A DNA stretch of 64,000 bases from Mycobacterium sp. 050128 (GCF_036409155.1 NZ_JAZGLW010000001.1:1-64000); one strand, 5' to 3'; shown: positions 23,861 through 33,574, counted from the stretch's first letter. The notes: generated from the letters alone by a model not told the origin. A program made the numbers and translations.

Positions 23861-24214
23861 CTACTGGTCATCCAGCTTGACTGTGACGGTCACCCGGCCC
23901 CGCTCGTCGCGGACTGCGACGGCGTGCCCAGTTCGATGACTTCTGTTGAGCTGCAGCGCAATCGGGCCGCCGCCGTCCAAGAAATTTCGCCACCAGTTCT
24001 TACCGTCGGGAAACATCACGCGGATGACAATCTCGTCACCGACCCGCCGATAACTCACCGGCGTCGTGAAAGTCTTGCCTGAGCGGCGGCCAACGTAGGA
24101 AATCATCACCGTGTTTCGGCGCACCAGCCTGCCTACCAGTGGCGCATCGATGAGCTTGGCTGCTACAGCGTTGACGGCGGGCACCACGGCGGTCCCGAGA
24201 ATTCCACGGCGCAT
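23861..24214 (-). CDS. Deazaflavin (F420)-dependent nitroreductase-family protein (Ddn-like)
   Basis: A 117-residue split-barrel protein with the family core ISYVGRRSGKTFTTPVSYR, IVIRVMFPDGKNWWRNFLDGG and a C-terminal strand TVTVKL. Mycobacterial members (Ddn, Rv3547) reduce quinones or nitroimidazoles with F420H2; this one has a short helical N-terminus with a basic start. ATG 24214 is chosen because any longer frame would run through the tmRNA terminator at 24319-24340. The gene is on the same strand as, and downstream of, tmRNA. Confidence 0.8.
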   Translation of the reverse strand: MRRGILGTAVVPAVNAVAAKLIDAPLVGRLVRRNTVMISYVGRRSGKTFTTPVSYRRVGDEIVIRVMFPDGKNWWRNFLDGGGPIALQLNRSHRTGHAVAVRDERGRVTVTVKLDDQ

Positions 24215-24318
24215 CACAATCTCCTTGCCGGTCAATGCATACGAGCCTAGCGGGGCCGCAGCCCACACTTGCATGCCGGGCTTGGCCGCGGTGGCGAGTG
24301 CGCCTACAAACGCGAAAC

Positions 24319-24340
24319 GGCCAGGCCTTTCGGCCTGGCC
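24319..24340 (-). terminator. ssrA: Hairpin terminator of tmRNA
   Basis: A perfect stem of GGCCAGGCC and GGCCTGGCC around a 4-base loop lies 14 bp past the tmRNA acceptor end on the minus strand, followed on that strand by GTTTCGCGTTTG. This is a strong, GC-rich stem with a weak T-run, the usual actinobacterial form. Confidence 0.85.
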
Positions 24341-24353
24341 TGCCACGCTGTCG

Positions 24354-24718
24354 TGGAGCTGCCGGGAATCGAACCCGGGTCCTACGGCATTCCCTCAAGG
24401 CTTCTCCGTGCGCAGTTCGCTATGCCTCTACTCGGATCTCCTGATCACGCGAACTAGCCAGGATGACGATCCCAGTCGCTGTTGGTGTCCCGATGAGTCC
24501 CGCGACCGGACTCATCGGTTGATCCCTCTAGCTGATGCCGGGGTCCGGGGCGAGGGCGTTCCCGGTCCGACAGACTAGCTATCGCTTAGGCAGCGAGAGC
24601 GTAGTCGCGCTGATGTGAATCGGCGCTTATATGGTTGCAACGACGCTTACGGTGGTCTCTTGCCTGCACCGGCACGCTTCCCTTGATTCGATGCGCGAAG
24701 TCGAAACCGTTCAGCCCC
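24354..24718 (-). ncRNA. ssrA: tmRNA (10Sa RNA, SsrA)
   Basis: A 365-nt tmRNA on the minus strand, which with SmpB rescues stalled ribosomes. The 5' end GGGGCTGAACGGTTTCGACT pairs its first seven bases with the acceptor strand CAGCTCC near 24355. The T-arm GGGTTCGATTCCC precedes the acceptor. The tag reading frame (24586-24624) encodes ADSHQRDYALAA and a TAA, the expected mycobacterial tag. The 3' end reads A-CGA, so the CCA is not encoded and must be added after transcription. A terminator follows at 24319-24340. smpB lies ~4.2 kb upstream on the same strand. Confidence 0.96.
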
Positions 24719-24835
24719 TTGTCTAGTGTTTTCGCGCTCGAGCTTTCTTGCACCTACCGATTTTCGGCAGGACAACCCATTCTACGGCAGCATTAACCTG
24801 CGGCAACGGAATTATGTTCCCGCGCCAGGACGCCG

Positions 24836-25681
24836 TCAGATCACGAAGTTCAGCCGCTCGACGATTCGTCCCGCGACGTCCTTGTCACCAGCGAGTTCGA
24901 CGTCCTGCGGGCGCGCCGGGCACATCGGGCGTCCGCCGGCGAGCCGGGTGAACTGCAGGGCGTCCACCCGGACCGTCGCGGTCGGCTCCAGCCCGCCGAA
25001 GTCCGCCACCACCGCTGCGCGCCCGTCGACATTGACGCGGATGCTGCGCGCCAGCGGACCGGTCAGGTCGAACAGGATGCGGGAACCGTCGGGCGCTTTG
25101 GCGAGTTTGCCAACCACGAAGCCCAAGGTGGCCGCGACCTCATCCAGCGACAGCCGCGACGCGGCCCCCTCCAGCTCCGCATCCGACGACGGCCGTTGGA
25201 TCGCCACGCGGATGTCTTGCTCGTGTATCCAGCAGTCGAAGACCCGGATTCGCATGAACCGTCCGTAACTTTCGGGGCCGGCGGGCGTGAAGGTCTCAGC
25301 GTTCCACTCTTGTTCGGACATCTCCTGCAGGACCTTGCGTCGTTCGCCGGTTATCGCGCGGTATCGCTCCAGGACAGTGCTGCTGGGTTGCGAACCAAGC
25401 TCGCGGACCCAGCACTCGTTCATTGCCCCGATGTCATTGCGCACATGGTCGAGCGTCTTGACGTCGATGTCGGGTTCGGGCGCGGCGATGCCCTGAAGGA
25501 ACGACTCGGTGCCGATGATGTGCGACACCACGCCCTGCACGTCCCAGCCCGGCAACGGCGTCGCCGCCCGCCAGTCGGCCTCGGGCAACCCGGCGAGCAG
25601 CGCATCGATGGAGTCCCACACCGCGAACAGCCCGTCGAGCACATCGGATTTGTCGAGCAGGGTGACAGCACGTGTGGTCAT
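24836..25681 (-). CDS. Mycothiol-dependent maleylpyruvate isomerase/DinB-like protein (Rv3099c-like)
   Basis: A 281-residue protein of the actinobacterial MDMPI family (TIGR03083-type). The N-terminal four-helix DinB domain has LPGWDVQGVVSHIIGTES with metal ligand His54, and FDCWIHEQDIR (~149-159) with further metal ligands His and Glu. The C-terminal ~100 residues are an SCP2-like sterol-carrier fold (FDLTGPLARSIRVNVDGRAA). Such enzymes use zinc to activate mycothiol for isomerisation or transfer. Size and position beside tmRNA agree with Rv3099c. The substrate is unknown. Confidence 0.85.
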   Translation of the reverse strand: MTTRAVTLLDKSDVLDGLFAVWDSIDALLAGLPEADWRAATPLPGWDVQGVVSHIIGTESFLQGIAAPEPDIDVKTLDHVRNDIGAMNECWVRELGSQPSSTVLERYRAITGERRKVLQEMSEQEWNAETFTPAGPESYGRFMRIRVFDCWIHEQDIRVAIQRPSSDAELEGAASRLSLDEVAATLGFVVGKLAKAPDGSRILFDLTGPLARSIRVNVDGRAAVVADFGGLEPTATVRVDALQFTRLAGGRPMCPARPQDVELAGDKDVAGRIVERLNFVI

Positions 25682-25699
25682 GCTCGGATGCTAGGCCGA

Positions 25700-26737
25700 T
25701 TACCGGCCGATCGTTAGCCCCACCCTCGCCAGAATCAGACCGGCAATTGTCAGAATGCCTGCCGCCGCAATCGTCCAGGCCATTCCGCCGAAGGCGGTTA
25801 CCCACGCGCCCAGGCCGATCACCAGCAGCGCATGGACGAGCCGGGCAACAACAAAGGCGCGCTCCCGGAAGACCGACGCGAGCACCGTACGGGGTATGGC
25901 ATAAAAGAGCCGGCCAACAATGACGATCAGCGCCGCGGTCACCATCCCGGTCGCCACCCGCAGCACCACGGTCGGATGACCGTCGACGTGGTTGAACCCG
26001 ACGAATTGGATCAGGACCGCCAGCACGGTGGCGACGATCGTCAACCGACGCAACATCTTCGCCAGCACCGCCCCGATATTCCGGCGGACGAGATCGCCCA
26101 ACGTCGGGTCGCTGCCCGCGGCGCCGAGAAACCCGCGCAGGGCGTGGCCGAACTTGCCGCGCTGCAACCGATTGACGGCCATGTTGTTCAGCGCCGCGGC
26201 ATGGTTTGCATCCAACGCCAACGCCTGGGAGTACGAGTCCGTCGATTCCCGGATGCGGCCCAGATCGTGCAGTATCGAGCCGCGCAGGACGAGCCCGTCG
26301 GGGCTCGCGGGGTCGAGACGCAACGCCTCGTCGACGACCACCAGCGCCGAATTCAACTGATGGGACTTTTGCAGCAGTCGCGCGTAAACCCGGTGTTGCA
26401 GAGGCTCATTCGGGTGAGTTTTGACTCCCTGCCACGCCATCCACAGCGCGTCGCCGTAACGGCCAAGGCCGTCGAGCGACAGCGCATATATCCGCATGGC
26501 CAACTCGTGCTGTGGCGCGGCGGCCAATGCGGCGTACGCACTGCGCGAGGCGCCGTCATAGTTTTCGAGCAGGTATTCAGCGCGGGCATATTGAGCGAGA
26601 AGGCCGGGATCGTTCGGGTTCTGCGCCAACGAACGGCGCAGAACCTCACGCCCGCGTTCGTAATTTTCTGTGTCGAAGTACGCCTCGGCAACGTGAATGG
26701 CCTGGCCGGCTTGGTCGACACCGGGCTCCGATGTCAT
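25700..26737 (-). CDS. TPR-repeat membrane protein, partner of the AAA+ ATPase
   Basis: A 345-residue protein. Residues ~12-215 are tandem TPR helices (AYFDTENYERGREVLRRSL, AQYARAEYLLENYDGASRSA, GSILHDLGRIRESTDSYSQA). Residues ~228-340 carry four hydrophobic segments (LTIVATVLAVLIQFVG, VATGMVTAALIVIVG, LVHALLVIGLGAWVT, TIAAAGILTIAGLIL). The topology suggests a cytosolic TPR platform on a C-terminal membrane anchor. It begins 6 bp after the AAA+ gene, whose own N-terminus has TPR-like helices, so the two probably form a membrane-linked remodelling complex. The biological substrate is unknown. Confidence 0.8.
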   Translation of the reverse strand: MTSEPGVDQAGQAIHVAEAYFDTENYERGREVLRRSLAQNPNDPGLLAQYARAEYLLENYDGASRSAYAALAAAPQHELAMRIYALSLDGLGRYGDALWMAWQGVKTHPNEPLQHRVYARLLQKSHQLNSALVVVDEALRLDPASPDGLVLRGSILHDLGRIRESTDSYSQALALDANHAAALNNMAVNRLQRGKFGHALRGFLGAAGSDPTLGDLVRRNIGAVLAKMLRRLTIVATVLAVLIQFVGFNHVDGHPTVVLRVATGMVTAALIVIVGRLFYAIPRTVLASVFRERAFVVARLVHALLVIGLGAWVTAFGGMAWTIAAAGILTIAGLILARVGLTIGR

Positions 26738-26743
26738 CGACGG

Positions 26744-27985
26744 TTACCGAATTTTCCTGCGCCGTAAGTACTTTGCCAGATCGTCGTAGGTGCCGTCGTT
26801 GTTGGCGAATTCGACGATGTTGCGTGCGACCTCGAACCACGGCCCGGTACTGGGACGGATTTGCGCCGCCGCCTCGTCCACATCGGCCATCGTCACCGGG
26901 CGGACCTGTCCGCTGCGCATCGACGCCGACATCGCCAATTGCGTTGCGCTGTCGCACACATGCGCGAGGTCGGCGCCGGAAAACCCGTCGGTGCGCTTCG
27001 CGATCGATTTCAAATCGATGCCCGCCACCGGCCGATCCTTCAGGTGCGAGCGCAGAATCCCCGTCCTGGCTTCGGCGTCGGGCAAGCCCACGAAGATCAT
27101 CCGGTCGAAGCGGCCGGGCCGCCGCAGCGCCGGGTCGACATCCCAGGGTGCATTCGTGGCGCCGAGCACATACACCCCATCGTTGGTCGACGTCGCCGAA
27201 TCCATTTCTTCCAACAAGGTATTGACGACGGGGCGCATCCCGGAGCTTCCGCTCAGCGCCGAACGCCGGTGCCCCAAGGCGTCCAATTCGTCGAAGAACA
27301 ACACGCACGGAGCGTTACGGCGCGCGCTATCGAAAACCGAACGGATGCTGCGTTCGCTCTCGCCAAACCAATGGTGCAGAACATCGGCGATCCCGACCTG
27401 ATAGAAATTCGCCCCGAGTTCACCCGAAATAGCCTTGGCGATGTAGGTTTTGCCGCAGCCGGGCGGCCCGTAGAGCAACAGGCCACCGCGCGCCGAGACC
27501 TTGTACGCCTTCATCAACTCGGGATTACGGATCGGGCCGAGCAGCGAAAGTTCAATCTGCCGTTTGACATCGGCCATCCCCGCGACATCGTCGAGCCGTA
27601 TGGCGCTGCGCTCCAAAGCGTCGAAGTCGCGCTCGTTGACGACGTCGGCGGGGGCGTCGACGAAAGCCGGCTCGATGATGTCGGCGACTTGGCGTTCGGC
27701 GCTGGACCAATCGAACTGGGCATCGCGGGCCGATCGCCCGGTCACGGGTTCCCCCTCCTCAGCCGCCGCAGCAGGTGCCGCAAGCGCGGTGCTGCAGCGC
27801 TGCAACAGGCTCAGCGCGTTGGCGTTACCGGCGTCGTGGTGCAGCACCGCGCTGCAGTGGCCCAGCGCCTCCGCGTAGCGTCCTCGGTCGGCCAGCAGGC
27901 CGGCCAGATGCAACCGCAACTCGACCACGTCGGGGCTGCGTTCGACGGCAGCAGACAACTCGCGAATAACCGGGTCTTCACCCAA
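26744..27985 (-). CDS. AAA+ ATPase (Cdc48/FtsH-type core) with TPR-like N-terminus
   Basis: A 413-residue single-ring AAA+ ATPase. Residues 5-70 are TPR-like helices, 90-130 a linker, and 130-410 the AAA module: Walker A GPPGCGKT (173-180), Walker B LFFDELDALG (229-238), sensor 1 GATN (275-278), arginine-finger stretch RRPGRFDR (288-295) and a C-terminal helical lid with FSGADLAHVC. No protease domain is present, so it should unfold or remodel proteins, as Cdc48-like ATPases do. It is translated immediately before the TPR membrane protein. I do not recall this pair at this place in M. tuberculosis; it looks like an insertion between Rv3099c and smpB. Confidence 0.88.
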   Translation of the reverse strand: MGEDPVIRELSAAVERSPDVVELRLHLAGLLADRGRYAEALGHCSAVLHHDAGNANALSLLQRCSTALAAPAAAAEEGEPVTGRSARDAQFDWSSAERQVADIIEPAFVDAPADVVNERDFDALERSAIRLDDVAGMADVKRQIELSLLGPIRNPELMKAYKVSARGGLLLYGPPGCGKTYIAKAISGELGANFYQVGIADVLHHWFGESERSIRSVFDSARRNAPCVLFFDELDALGHRRSALSGSSGMRPVVNTLLEEMDSATSTNDGVYVLGATNAPWDVDPALRRPGRFDRMIFVGLPDAEARTGILRSHLKDRPVAGIDLKSIAKRTDGFSGADLAHVCDSATQLAMSASMRSGQVRPVTMADVDEAAAQIRPSTGPWFEVARNIVEFANNDGTYDDLAKYLRRRKIR

Positions 27986-28037
27986 CGTTTTCTCCCGACC
28001 TAGGCCTGCCGGTCCATAGTAGGTCGGGACGCAGACG

Positions 28038-28850
28038 TTAGGCGGCGGCGATCATGGCCACAGATCCCATGGCCATCACCATGCCGATGCCCTGCCAGCG
28101 AGTCACACGCTCGCGCAGAACCATCATCGCCAGAACGACGGTGGCGGCGGGATACATCGAAATCATGATGCTGGCCAACGACAGCAGCCACGACTGCAGC
28201 GCTATCAGCTGGGTCACCAGGGCGCAGATGTCGAGCAGCGCAATGGCCAGCGCCAGCTTCATCGACTCCCCCCGCGGAAGCCGCAAGCTGCGTCGGGACG
28301 CGGCCAGCGCGGTGATCACCACCGTGGCCGACAGCCGGGCGAACATCAGCGGCCAAAGCTTGGATTCGTGTGGTGACTGGTGCAGGAACACCAAGTCCAG
28401 CCCGAATGCACACCCGGCCAATATGGTCAGCCAGGCCACTTTGGGAGTGAAGCGGAATTGCCTCTTGCCCTCGACCGTGGCCTCACGGCTGACCAGCATC
28501 ACCGCGACAATGGCCAGCACCACGCCAGCCGACGCCGCCGGGCCCGGCCTCTCCCCCAGTGCGATGCCGACCGCCACAGGCACCGCGGCATTGAGCACGC
28601 CCGCCAGTGGCGCGACCACCGAGATAGGCCCAGACCCGAGCGCCGCATAGAACGCCCACATGCCGAACGCCTGACCGACGCCGTACAGGCTGCCCCACAA
28701 GATCGCGCCGGAATGAATCGGCCCACCAACGCTCAGCGCGATCAGGCCCAGCAACACCGCCTCGACCGGATAAGCCGCCAACATCACGCGCAGCGCAGCC
28801 ACGCGGCGCGCCGCCACGCCGCCCACGAAATCACTGACGCCGTAGGACAC
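28038..28850 (-). CDS. EamA/DMT-family transporter
   Basis: A 10-TM-type drug/metabolite transporter with about nine helices visible from the GTG at 28850 (270 residues) and two EamA repeats (~1-120, ~135-270). Segments include YPVEAVLLGLIALSVGG, VVAPLAGVLNAAVPVAVGIA and a last helix GIGMVMAMGSVAMIAAA. The first helix appears clipped, and the family-like sequence continues upstream ([10 protein letters not shown]) almost to smpB, so translation may start there at a non-standard codon, coupled to the smpB stop. The substrate is unknown. It lies 29 bp after smpB on the same strand and is probably part of its transcript. Confidence 0.8.
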   Translation of the reverse strand: MSYGVSDFVGGVAARRVAALRVMLAAYPVEAVLLGLIALSVGGPIHSGAILWGSLYGVGQAFGMWAFYAALGSGPISVVAPLAGVLNAAVPVAVGIALGERPGPAASAGVVLAIVAVMLVSREATVEGKRQFRFTPKVAWLTILAGCAFGLDLVFLHQSPHESKLWPLMFARLSATVVITALAASRRSLRLPRGESMKLALAIALLDICALVTQLIALQSWLLSLASIMISMYPAATVVLAMMVLRERVTRWQGIGMVMAMGSVAMIAAA

Positions 28851-28879
28851 GGCAGACAGCTGGGCGTACGCGGCTCCGA

Positions 28880-29389
28880 TCAGTTCATACCCTTTGCTCG
28901 TCGCCCCAGTTCGCGAACAACTTCACGCTGGGCGTCACGGCGGGCGAGGTCCTGACGTTTGTCGTACGCTCGCTTACCTCGTGCCAGTGCGAGCTCGACC
29001 TTGACCTTGCCCTCGGAAAAATACAGCGACAGCGGCACCAAGGCGAGGTTACCATCGCGGATTTTTCCGATGAGTGTGTCGATCTGTCGCCTATGTAACA
29101 ACAACTTCCGAGTGCGACGAGGATCATGGTTTGTCCAGCTACCGTGCTCGTACTCGGGAATGTGCAAGTTACGCAACCACACTTCGCCGTCATCGACGGT
29201 AGCGAACGCATCAGCGAGCGAAGCCTGGCCCAGCCGTAGGCTTTTCACTTCGGTGCCGACTAAAGCCACTCCGGCCTCGAACAATTCCTCGATCGCGTAG
29301 TTGTGTCTGGCCTTGCGATTGGTGGCGACGATCTTCTTGCCGTCTCGCTTGCCACCACTGGCCTTGCCCCCACTGGACTTTGCGGCCAC
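28880..29389 (-). CDS. smpB: SsrA-binding protein SmpB
   Basis: A 169-residue SmpB with a Lys/Gly-rich N-terminal extension (1-18). The OB-fold core holds [38 protein letters not shown] and [15 protein letters not shown], and the C-terminal tail is [19 protein letters not shown]. It binds tmRNA and lets it enter stalled ribosomes; the tmRNA gene is ~4.2 kb downstream. The GTG start (29389) lies 2 bp after the ftsX stop, so it is co-translated at the end of the prfB to ftsX operon. Confidence 0.97.
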   Translation of the reverse strand: MAAKSSGGKASGGKRDGKKIVATNRKARHNYAIEELFEAGVALVGTEVKSLRLGQASLADAFATVDDGEVWLRNLHIPEYEHGSWTNHDPRRTRKLLLHRRQIDTLIGKIRDGNLALVPLSLYFSEGKVKVELALARGKRAYDKRQDLARRDAQREVVRELGRRAKGMN

Positions 29390-29391
29390 AG

Positions 29392-30285
29392 CTAACGCCG
29401 TACGTAGAGGCGCAACGTGGCGTAAGCCGTTAACCCGGCCATCGACACGCCGAGCAGGAACAGAATCGGGGAGATGTAAAGGATGTCGGCGTAGTCAACG
29501 CGAGCGATCAAATTGGCTTGGTAGAACTGGTTTAACGCGTTGTCCAGGAACAGTGCACGCACCACGATCAAGCCGCCAACCGCGATCGCCACACCGAGGG
29601 CCGCCGCGAGCATCGCCTCCAACAGGAACGGCAACTGCGTGTACCAGCGACTTGCCCCCACCAGCCGCATGATTCCGATCTCGGTGCGCCGCGTAAATGC
29701 GGCGACCTGAACCATGTTGGCAATCAACAGAATCGCGCCGACAGCCTGCACTAATGCGACGGCGAACGCCACATTGCTCAAGCCGTCCAGGACCGCGAAG
29801 AGCCGGTCGATCAGGTCTTTCTGATTGAGCACCGAGAGCACACCGGGCTGGCCCTGCATCGCAAGGTCAAAGTCCTTGTGCTGCTCGGGATTGTTCAACT
29901 TGACGATGAAGGACGCGGGGAAGGAATCCTTGCCCGCAACGTCCTTGTACTGCGGGAACTTTCGGATGGCGTCGTCGTATGCGTCCTGACGATTAAGAAA
30001 GCGAACCGATTTGACGTCATCGCGGCCTTCGATCTTCGTCCGCAACGCCTTACATGGATTGGTGCCGCACGTCGGATCGTTCGCGGAGACGTCGTCGGTG
30101 AGGAACACCTGCGTCTCGACGCGATCGAGGTAGATGGCGCGGGAGTGCTCGGCCAACCGCACCACCAGCAGACCGCCGCCGAACAGGCCAACCGAGATCG
30201 CGGTCGTCAGGATCATCGCGACCGTCATCGTCACATTTCGACGAAGACCGGTGAGGACCTCGTTGAGTAGGAAGCCGAAGCGCAC
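29392..30285 (-). CDS. ftsX: Cell division ABC transporter permease FtsX
   Basis: A 297-residue permease with four transmembrane helices (~20-42, ~170-195, ~223-245, ~265-290) and a large extracytoplasmic loop after helix 1 that contains two Cys ([12 protein letters not shown]), as in mycobacterial FtsX. With FtsE it activates peptidoglycan hydrolases such as RipC from across the membrane. The GTG start overlaps the ftsE stop by one base. Confidence 0.96.
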   Translation of the reverse strand: MRFGFLLNEVLTGLRRNVTMTVAMILTTAISVGLFGGGLLVVRLAEHSRAIYLDRVETQVFLTDDVSANDPTCGTNPCKALRTKIEGRDDVKSVRFLNRQDAYDDAIRKFPQYKDVAGKDSFPASFIVKLNNPEQHKDFDLAMQGQPGVLSVLNQKDLIDRLFAVLDGLSNVAFAVALVQAVGAILLIANMVQVAAFTRRTEIGIMRLVGASRWYTQLPFLLEAMLAAALGVAIAVGGLIVVRALFLDNALNQFYQANLIARVDYADILYISPILFLLGVSMAGLTAYATLRLYVRR

Positions 30286-30974
30286 TAGCGGTCCATCCCG
30301 TAGACGCCACGCTGCTCGTCGCGAACCAGTCTGCCCAGCGACAACTCGACGACGCGCTGGCGCATCGAGTCGACGATGTGGTGGTCGTGCGTCGCCATCA
30401 GGACCGTCGTCCCGGTGCGGTTGATTCGCTCCAGCAGATCCATAATGTCGTTGCTGGTGTCGGGGTCGAGGTTGCCGGTCGGCTCGTCGGCCAGCAGGAC
30501 CAGCGGCCGGTTGACGAACGCGCGGGCGATCGCCACCCGCTGCTGCTCACCACCCGACAACTCGTGCGGCAGCCGGTTGGCCTTGCCGGACAGACCGACC
30601 GTCTCGAGCACGTCGGGCACGACCCGGTTGATCTGATCGGCGCGCTTGCCGATGACTTCCAGCGCGAAGGCGACGTTTTCATACACCGTCTTTTGCTGTA
30701 GCAGACGAAAGTCCTGGAAAACGCAGCCAATCACCTGGCGCAGCTTGGGCACATGCCGACCGGGCAGCTTGTTGACGTGGAACTTCGAGACCCGCACGTC
30801 CCCGGTGGTCGGCGTCTCCGCGGCCAGCAGCAACCGCATGAACGTCGATTTTCCCGAACCCGACGGACCGATCAGGAAGACGAACTCACCCTTGTCGATT
30901 TTGACGTTGACGTCGTCTAACGCCGGACGCGCCGACGCTTTGTACTTCTTGCTGACATGGTCAAGGGTGATCAT
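30285..30974 (-). CDS. ftsE: Cell division ABC transporter ATPase FtsE
   Basis: A 229-residue ABC ATPase. Walker [10 protein letters not shown] (36-44), the signature LSGGEQQR and Walker [13 protein letters not shown] are intact. ATG 30974 begins the standard [13 protein letters not shown]-terminus. It couples ATP hydrolysis to FtsX for septal hydrolase activation. It overlaps ftsX by one base and lies 44 bp after the Pro-rich membrane protein gene. Confidence 0.96.
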   Translation of the reverse strand: MITLDHVSKKYKASARPALDDVNVKIDKGEFVFLIGPSGSGKSTFMRLLLAAETPTTGDVRVSKFHVNKLPGRHVPKLRQVIGCVFQDFRLLQQKTVYENVAFALEVIGKRADQINRVVPDVLETVGLSGKANRLPHELSGGEQQRVAIARAFVNRPLVLLADEPTGNLDPDTSNDIMDLLERINRTGTTVLMATHDHHIVDSMRQRVVELSLGRLVRDEQRGVYGMDR

Positions 30975-31018
30975 CACGGCACGCCAGTGTAGCGGTGAAT
31001 TTCGCTGGACCGCGAAGG

Positions 31019-31489
31019 TCAGCGCCCGGGTGGCGTCGATGTGGGCGACGGCCCCACCCCCAGCAGCGGTTGCTGCGGGGGTGGTGAAGTGGGGCTGGGG
31101 CTGGGCGGACAGAAGGGCGGCGGCAGCAGGCAAGGGAGCTGGAACGGCGGCGGTGACGTGGTCGTTGGCGGCGGGGGCGGCGGCGACGTGGTGGTCGGGG
31201 TCGGCGCGGTGGTGGTCGGAGTCGGCGCGTACGTGTTCGCCGGCGGCTGCACCCTGGTGCGCGGGACCCAGGTGTAGTTCGGGTCCGGTACGAAGCCCGG
31301 CGGCACTACCTGCGGAGCGGGCGCCTTGGGAGCCGGCTCCGCGTGGTTGATGTCATAGACCCACCAGATGGCGAGGAAGGCGATGATCAGCGCCACCGTC
31401 GAGGTGCGCATCCGGCCGCCGAACATATAACGGGGCCACCGGTGTTCCTCGTCGCGGTGCTTTTCGAGGACATTGAGGGTCAGCTTCAC
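31019..31489 (-). CDS. Proline-rich membrane protein (Rv3103c-like)
   Basis: A 156-residue protein with one transmembrane helix (~32-48, [16 protein letters not shown]) and a long extracytoplasmic tail rich in Pro, Thr and Ser that contains [10 protein letters not shown] and a CLLPPPFC loop. Rv3103c in M. tuberculosis has the same place and character. It begins with an ATGA overlap on the mscS stop, so it belongs to the prfB-mscS-ftsEX-smpB operon. A wall-associated role near FtsEX is possible but unproven. Confidence 0.85.
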   Translation of the reverse strand: MKLTLNVLEKHRDEEHRWPRYMFGGRMRTSTVALIIAFLAIWWVYDINHAEPAPKAPAPQVVPPGFVPDPNYTWVPRTRVQPPANTYAPTPTTTAPTPTTTSPPPPPPTTTSPPPFQLPCLLPPPFCPPSPSPTSPPPQQPLLGVGPSPTSTPPGR

Positions 31490-32433
31490 TGTTTCACCGA
31501 CTCGTGCGCGATCTCAGCCGCTGCTTCGGCGGACTTTGCGACGCCGGCGTCGTCCTCGACCACGCTCACCGTTGCGTCGGCCGTGGTGACAATGCCGGCG
31601 CGGGCGAGTGCCCGCATGACCAGCACCCGCAGCTGCCGGCCGGCCTCGAACTGTTTGCCGGGCAACGTGCGCGCCACCATGCGCAGCGTGACGGTGTCGA
31701 CTTCGATGCTTTCCAGGCCCATCAGGGTGGGTGCGTCCAGCAGCAGCTCACCCAGCAACGGGTTGTCCATCGCGTGGTCGCACACCTCATGCAGGACCTC
31801 GTTGACCCGGTTGAGGTCGGCGCTGGTCGAGACGGGGATGTCGATCACCGCTCGCGCCCAGTCCTTGGACAGGTTGACGGTCTTGACGATCTGGCCATTG
31901 GGGATGGTGAACAACTCGCCGTCCGACGAGCGCAGCCGCGTCACCCGCAAGGTCACGTTCTCGACCGTGCCGCGCGCCTCGGCGTTGATCCCGGCGACCG
32001 TCAGCGAGACCAGGTCACCAAAGCCGTACTGCTTCTCAACGATGATGAAGAAACCGGAGAGCAGATCCTTGACCAGCTGCTGAGCACCGAAACCCAGCGC
32101 CGCACCGATGACAGTGGCGGGCGCGACCAGGCCGCCGACGGAAAAGTTCAGCACGTCGCTGATCTGGACGACGGCCCAGATCGCAATCAGGACGATCGAC
32201 ACCCACTGGATCACCGACGCCACGGCCTGGCGGTGCTTGGTCGCCTCCGAACGCACCAGGGCGTCGCTCTCGGTGAAGCCGACGTCGAGCTGCCGGGTGA
32301 CCTGCTGGGCCACCCAGGTGACGAAGCGGACCGCGAGCACCGACGCGATCAGCAACATCACGACGCGCAGGCCCTGGTCGAGGATCCAGCCACCGATGTG
32401 GCCGTGCCAAAAGTTGTGCCACGGCTGCGTCAT
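31486..32433 (-). CDS. MscS-family mechanosensitive channel (Rv3104c-like)
   Basis: A ~315-residue small-conductance channel protein. Three N-terminal membrane helices (~13-35, ~65-90, ~95-118), with the pore-lining stretch VIGAALGFGAQQLVKDLLSGFFI, then the MscS beta-domain (TVAGINAEARGTVENVTLRVT, IPNGQI) and a C-terminal alpha/beta domain. It releases solutes on osmotic downshock. Start alternatives are 32433 (MTQPWHNFW, as in Rv3104c) and 32466, which overlaps prfB by 11 bp; neither has a clear ribosome-binding site. Confidence 0.88.
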   Translation of the reverse strand: MTQPWHNFWHGHIGGWILDQGLRVVMLLIASVLAVRFVTWVAQQVTRQLDVGFTESDALVRSEATKHRQAVASVIQWVSIVLIAIWAVVQISDVLNFSVGGLVAPATVIGAALGFGAQQLVKDLLSGFFIIVEKQYGFGDLVSLTVAGINAEARGTVENVTLRVTRLRSSDGELFTIPNGQIVKTVNLSKDWARAVIDIPVSTSADLNRVNEVLHEVCDHAMDNPLLGELLLDAPTLMGLESIEVDTVTLRMVARTLPGKQFEAGRQLRVLVMRALARAGIVTTADATVSVVEDDAGVAKSAEAAAEIAHESVKQ

Positions 32434-32455
32434 CGCGCTAGCAACATAATTTGTA

Positions 32456-33574
32456 TTAGTCGTCATCTTTTCGGTTGCGCCACCGGATCCCCGCTTCCAG
32501 GAACCCGTCGATGTCCCCGTCCAAGACGGCCGCCGGATTGCCGACCTCGTACTCGGTCCGCAGATCCTTGACCATCTGATACGGATGCAATACATAGGAG
32601 CGCATCTGGTTACCCCAGGAGCTGCCGCCGTCACCTTTGAGCGCGTCCAGCTCAGCACGTTCTTCTAAACGCTTGCGCTCCAACAACTTTGCTTGCAGAA
32701 CCCGCATCGCCGCAACTTTGTTCTGCAATTGCGACTTTTCGTTCTGGCAAGTCACGACGATACCGGTCGGGATGTGGGTGAGTCGAACCGCCGAGTCGGT
32801 GGTGTTCACCGACTGCCCCCCGGGACCGCTGGATCGGTACACGTCGACACGCAGATCGCCTTCCGGAATTTCGATGTGATCGGTGGTCTCCACCACCGGC
32901 AGCACCTCGACTTCGGCGAAGGACGTCTGACGCCGACTTTGGTTGTCGAACGGGCTGATCCGCACCAGCCGATGGGTGCCCTGTTCCACCGACAACGTGC
33001 CGTAGGCAAACGGTGCGTGCACGGCGAAGGTAGCGCTCTTGATCCCGGCTTCTTCGGCGTAAGAAGTGTCGAACACCTCAACGCCGTACTTGTGTTGCTC
33101 GGCCCACCGGATATACATCCGCATCAGCATCTCGGCCCAGTCCGCGGCGTCCACCCCGCCCGCGCCGGAGCGGATGGTCACCAGCGCCTCGCGCTCGTCG
33201 TACTCCCCCGACAGCAGGGTGCGCACCTCAGCGGCTTCGATGTCGGCACGCAAGGCCTTCAGCTCGGCGTCCGCCTCGGCGAGGGCGTCGGCTCCCTCTT
33301 TTTCCGCGCCCTCCTCGGCGGCCAGCTCGTAGAGCACCGGCAGATCGTCGACCCGCTGACGCAACTGCTCGACGCGGCGCAACTCGCCCTGGGTGTGCGA
33401 CAACTCGCTGGTCACCCGCTGCGCGTTGGCCTGGTCGTCCCACAGTTTGGGATCGGACGCCTCGTGCTCGAGCTTCTCGATGCGGCTGCGCAGACCGTCC
33501 ACATCGAGCACCCTTTCCACCGTGGTCAGGGCGGAGTCGAGGGCGGCGATATCGGCTTGACGGTCAGGTTCCAC
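32456..33574 (-). CDS. prfB: Peptide chain release factor 2
   Basis: A 372-residue RF2 that terminates translation at UGA and UAA. The tripeptide anticodon SPF is in [12 protein letters not shown], and the catalytic GGQ is in [15 protein letters not shown]. The GTG start at 33574 ([12 protein letters not shown]) gives the normal length. The frame is continuous, with no in-frame UGA and no programmed +1 frameshift of the E. coli type. It heads the minus-strand operon prfB-mscS-Rv3103c-ftsE-ftsX-smpB. Confidence 0.97.
   Translation of the reverse strand: MEPDRQADIAALDSALTTVERVLDVDGLRSRIEKLEHEASDPKLWDDQANAQRVTSELSHTQGELRRVEQLRQRVDDLPVLYELAAEEGAEKEGADALAEADAELKALRADIEAAEVRTLLSGEYDEREALVTIRSGAGGVDAADWAEMLMRMYIRWAEQHKYGVEVFDTSYAEEAGIKSATFAVHAPFAYGTLSVEQGTHRLVRISPFDNQSRRQTSFAEVEVLPVVETTDHIEIPEGDLRVDVYRSSGPGGQSVNTTDSAVRLTHIPTGIVVTCQNEKSQLQNKVAAMRVLQAKLLERKRLEERAELDALKGDGGSSWGNQMRSYVLHPYQMVKDLRTEYEVGNPAAVLDGDIDGFLEAGIRWRNRKDDD

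Noticed and set aside
24354..24420. A tRNA-like T-arm (GGGTTCGATTCCC) suggesting a tRNA gene
   Set aside because: It belongs to the tRNA-like domain of tmRNA, as shown by the tag frame and the 5' pairing partner at 24712-24718.
32456..33574. Programmed +1 frameshift in prfB
   Set aside because: The gene is one continuous frame; the internal UGA of the E. coli type is absent.
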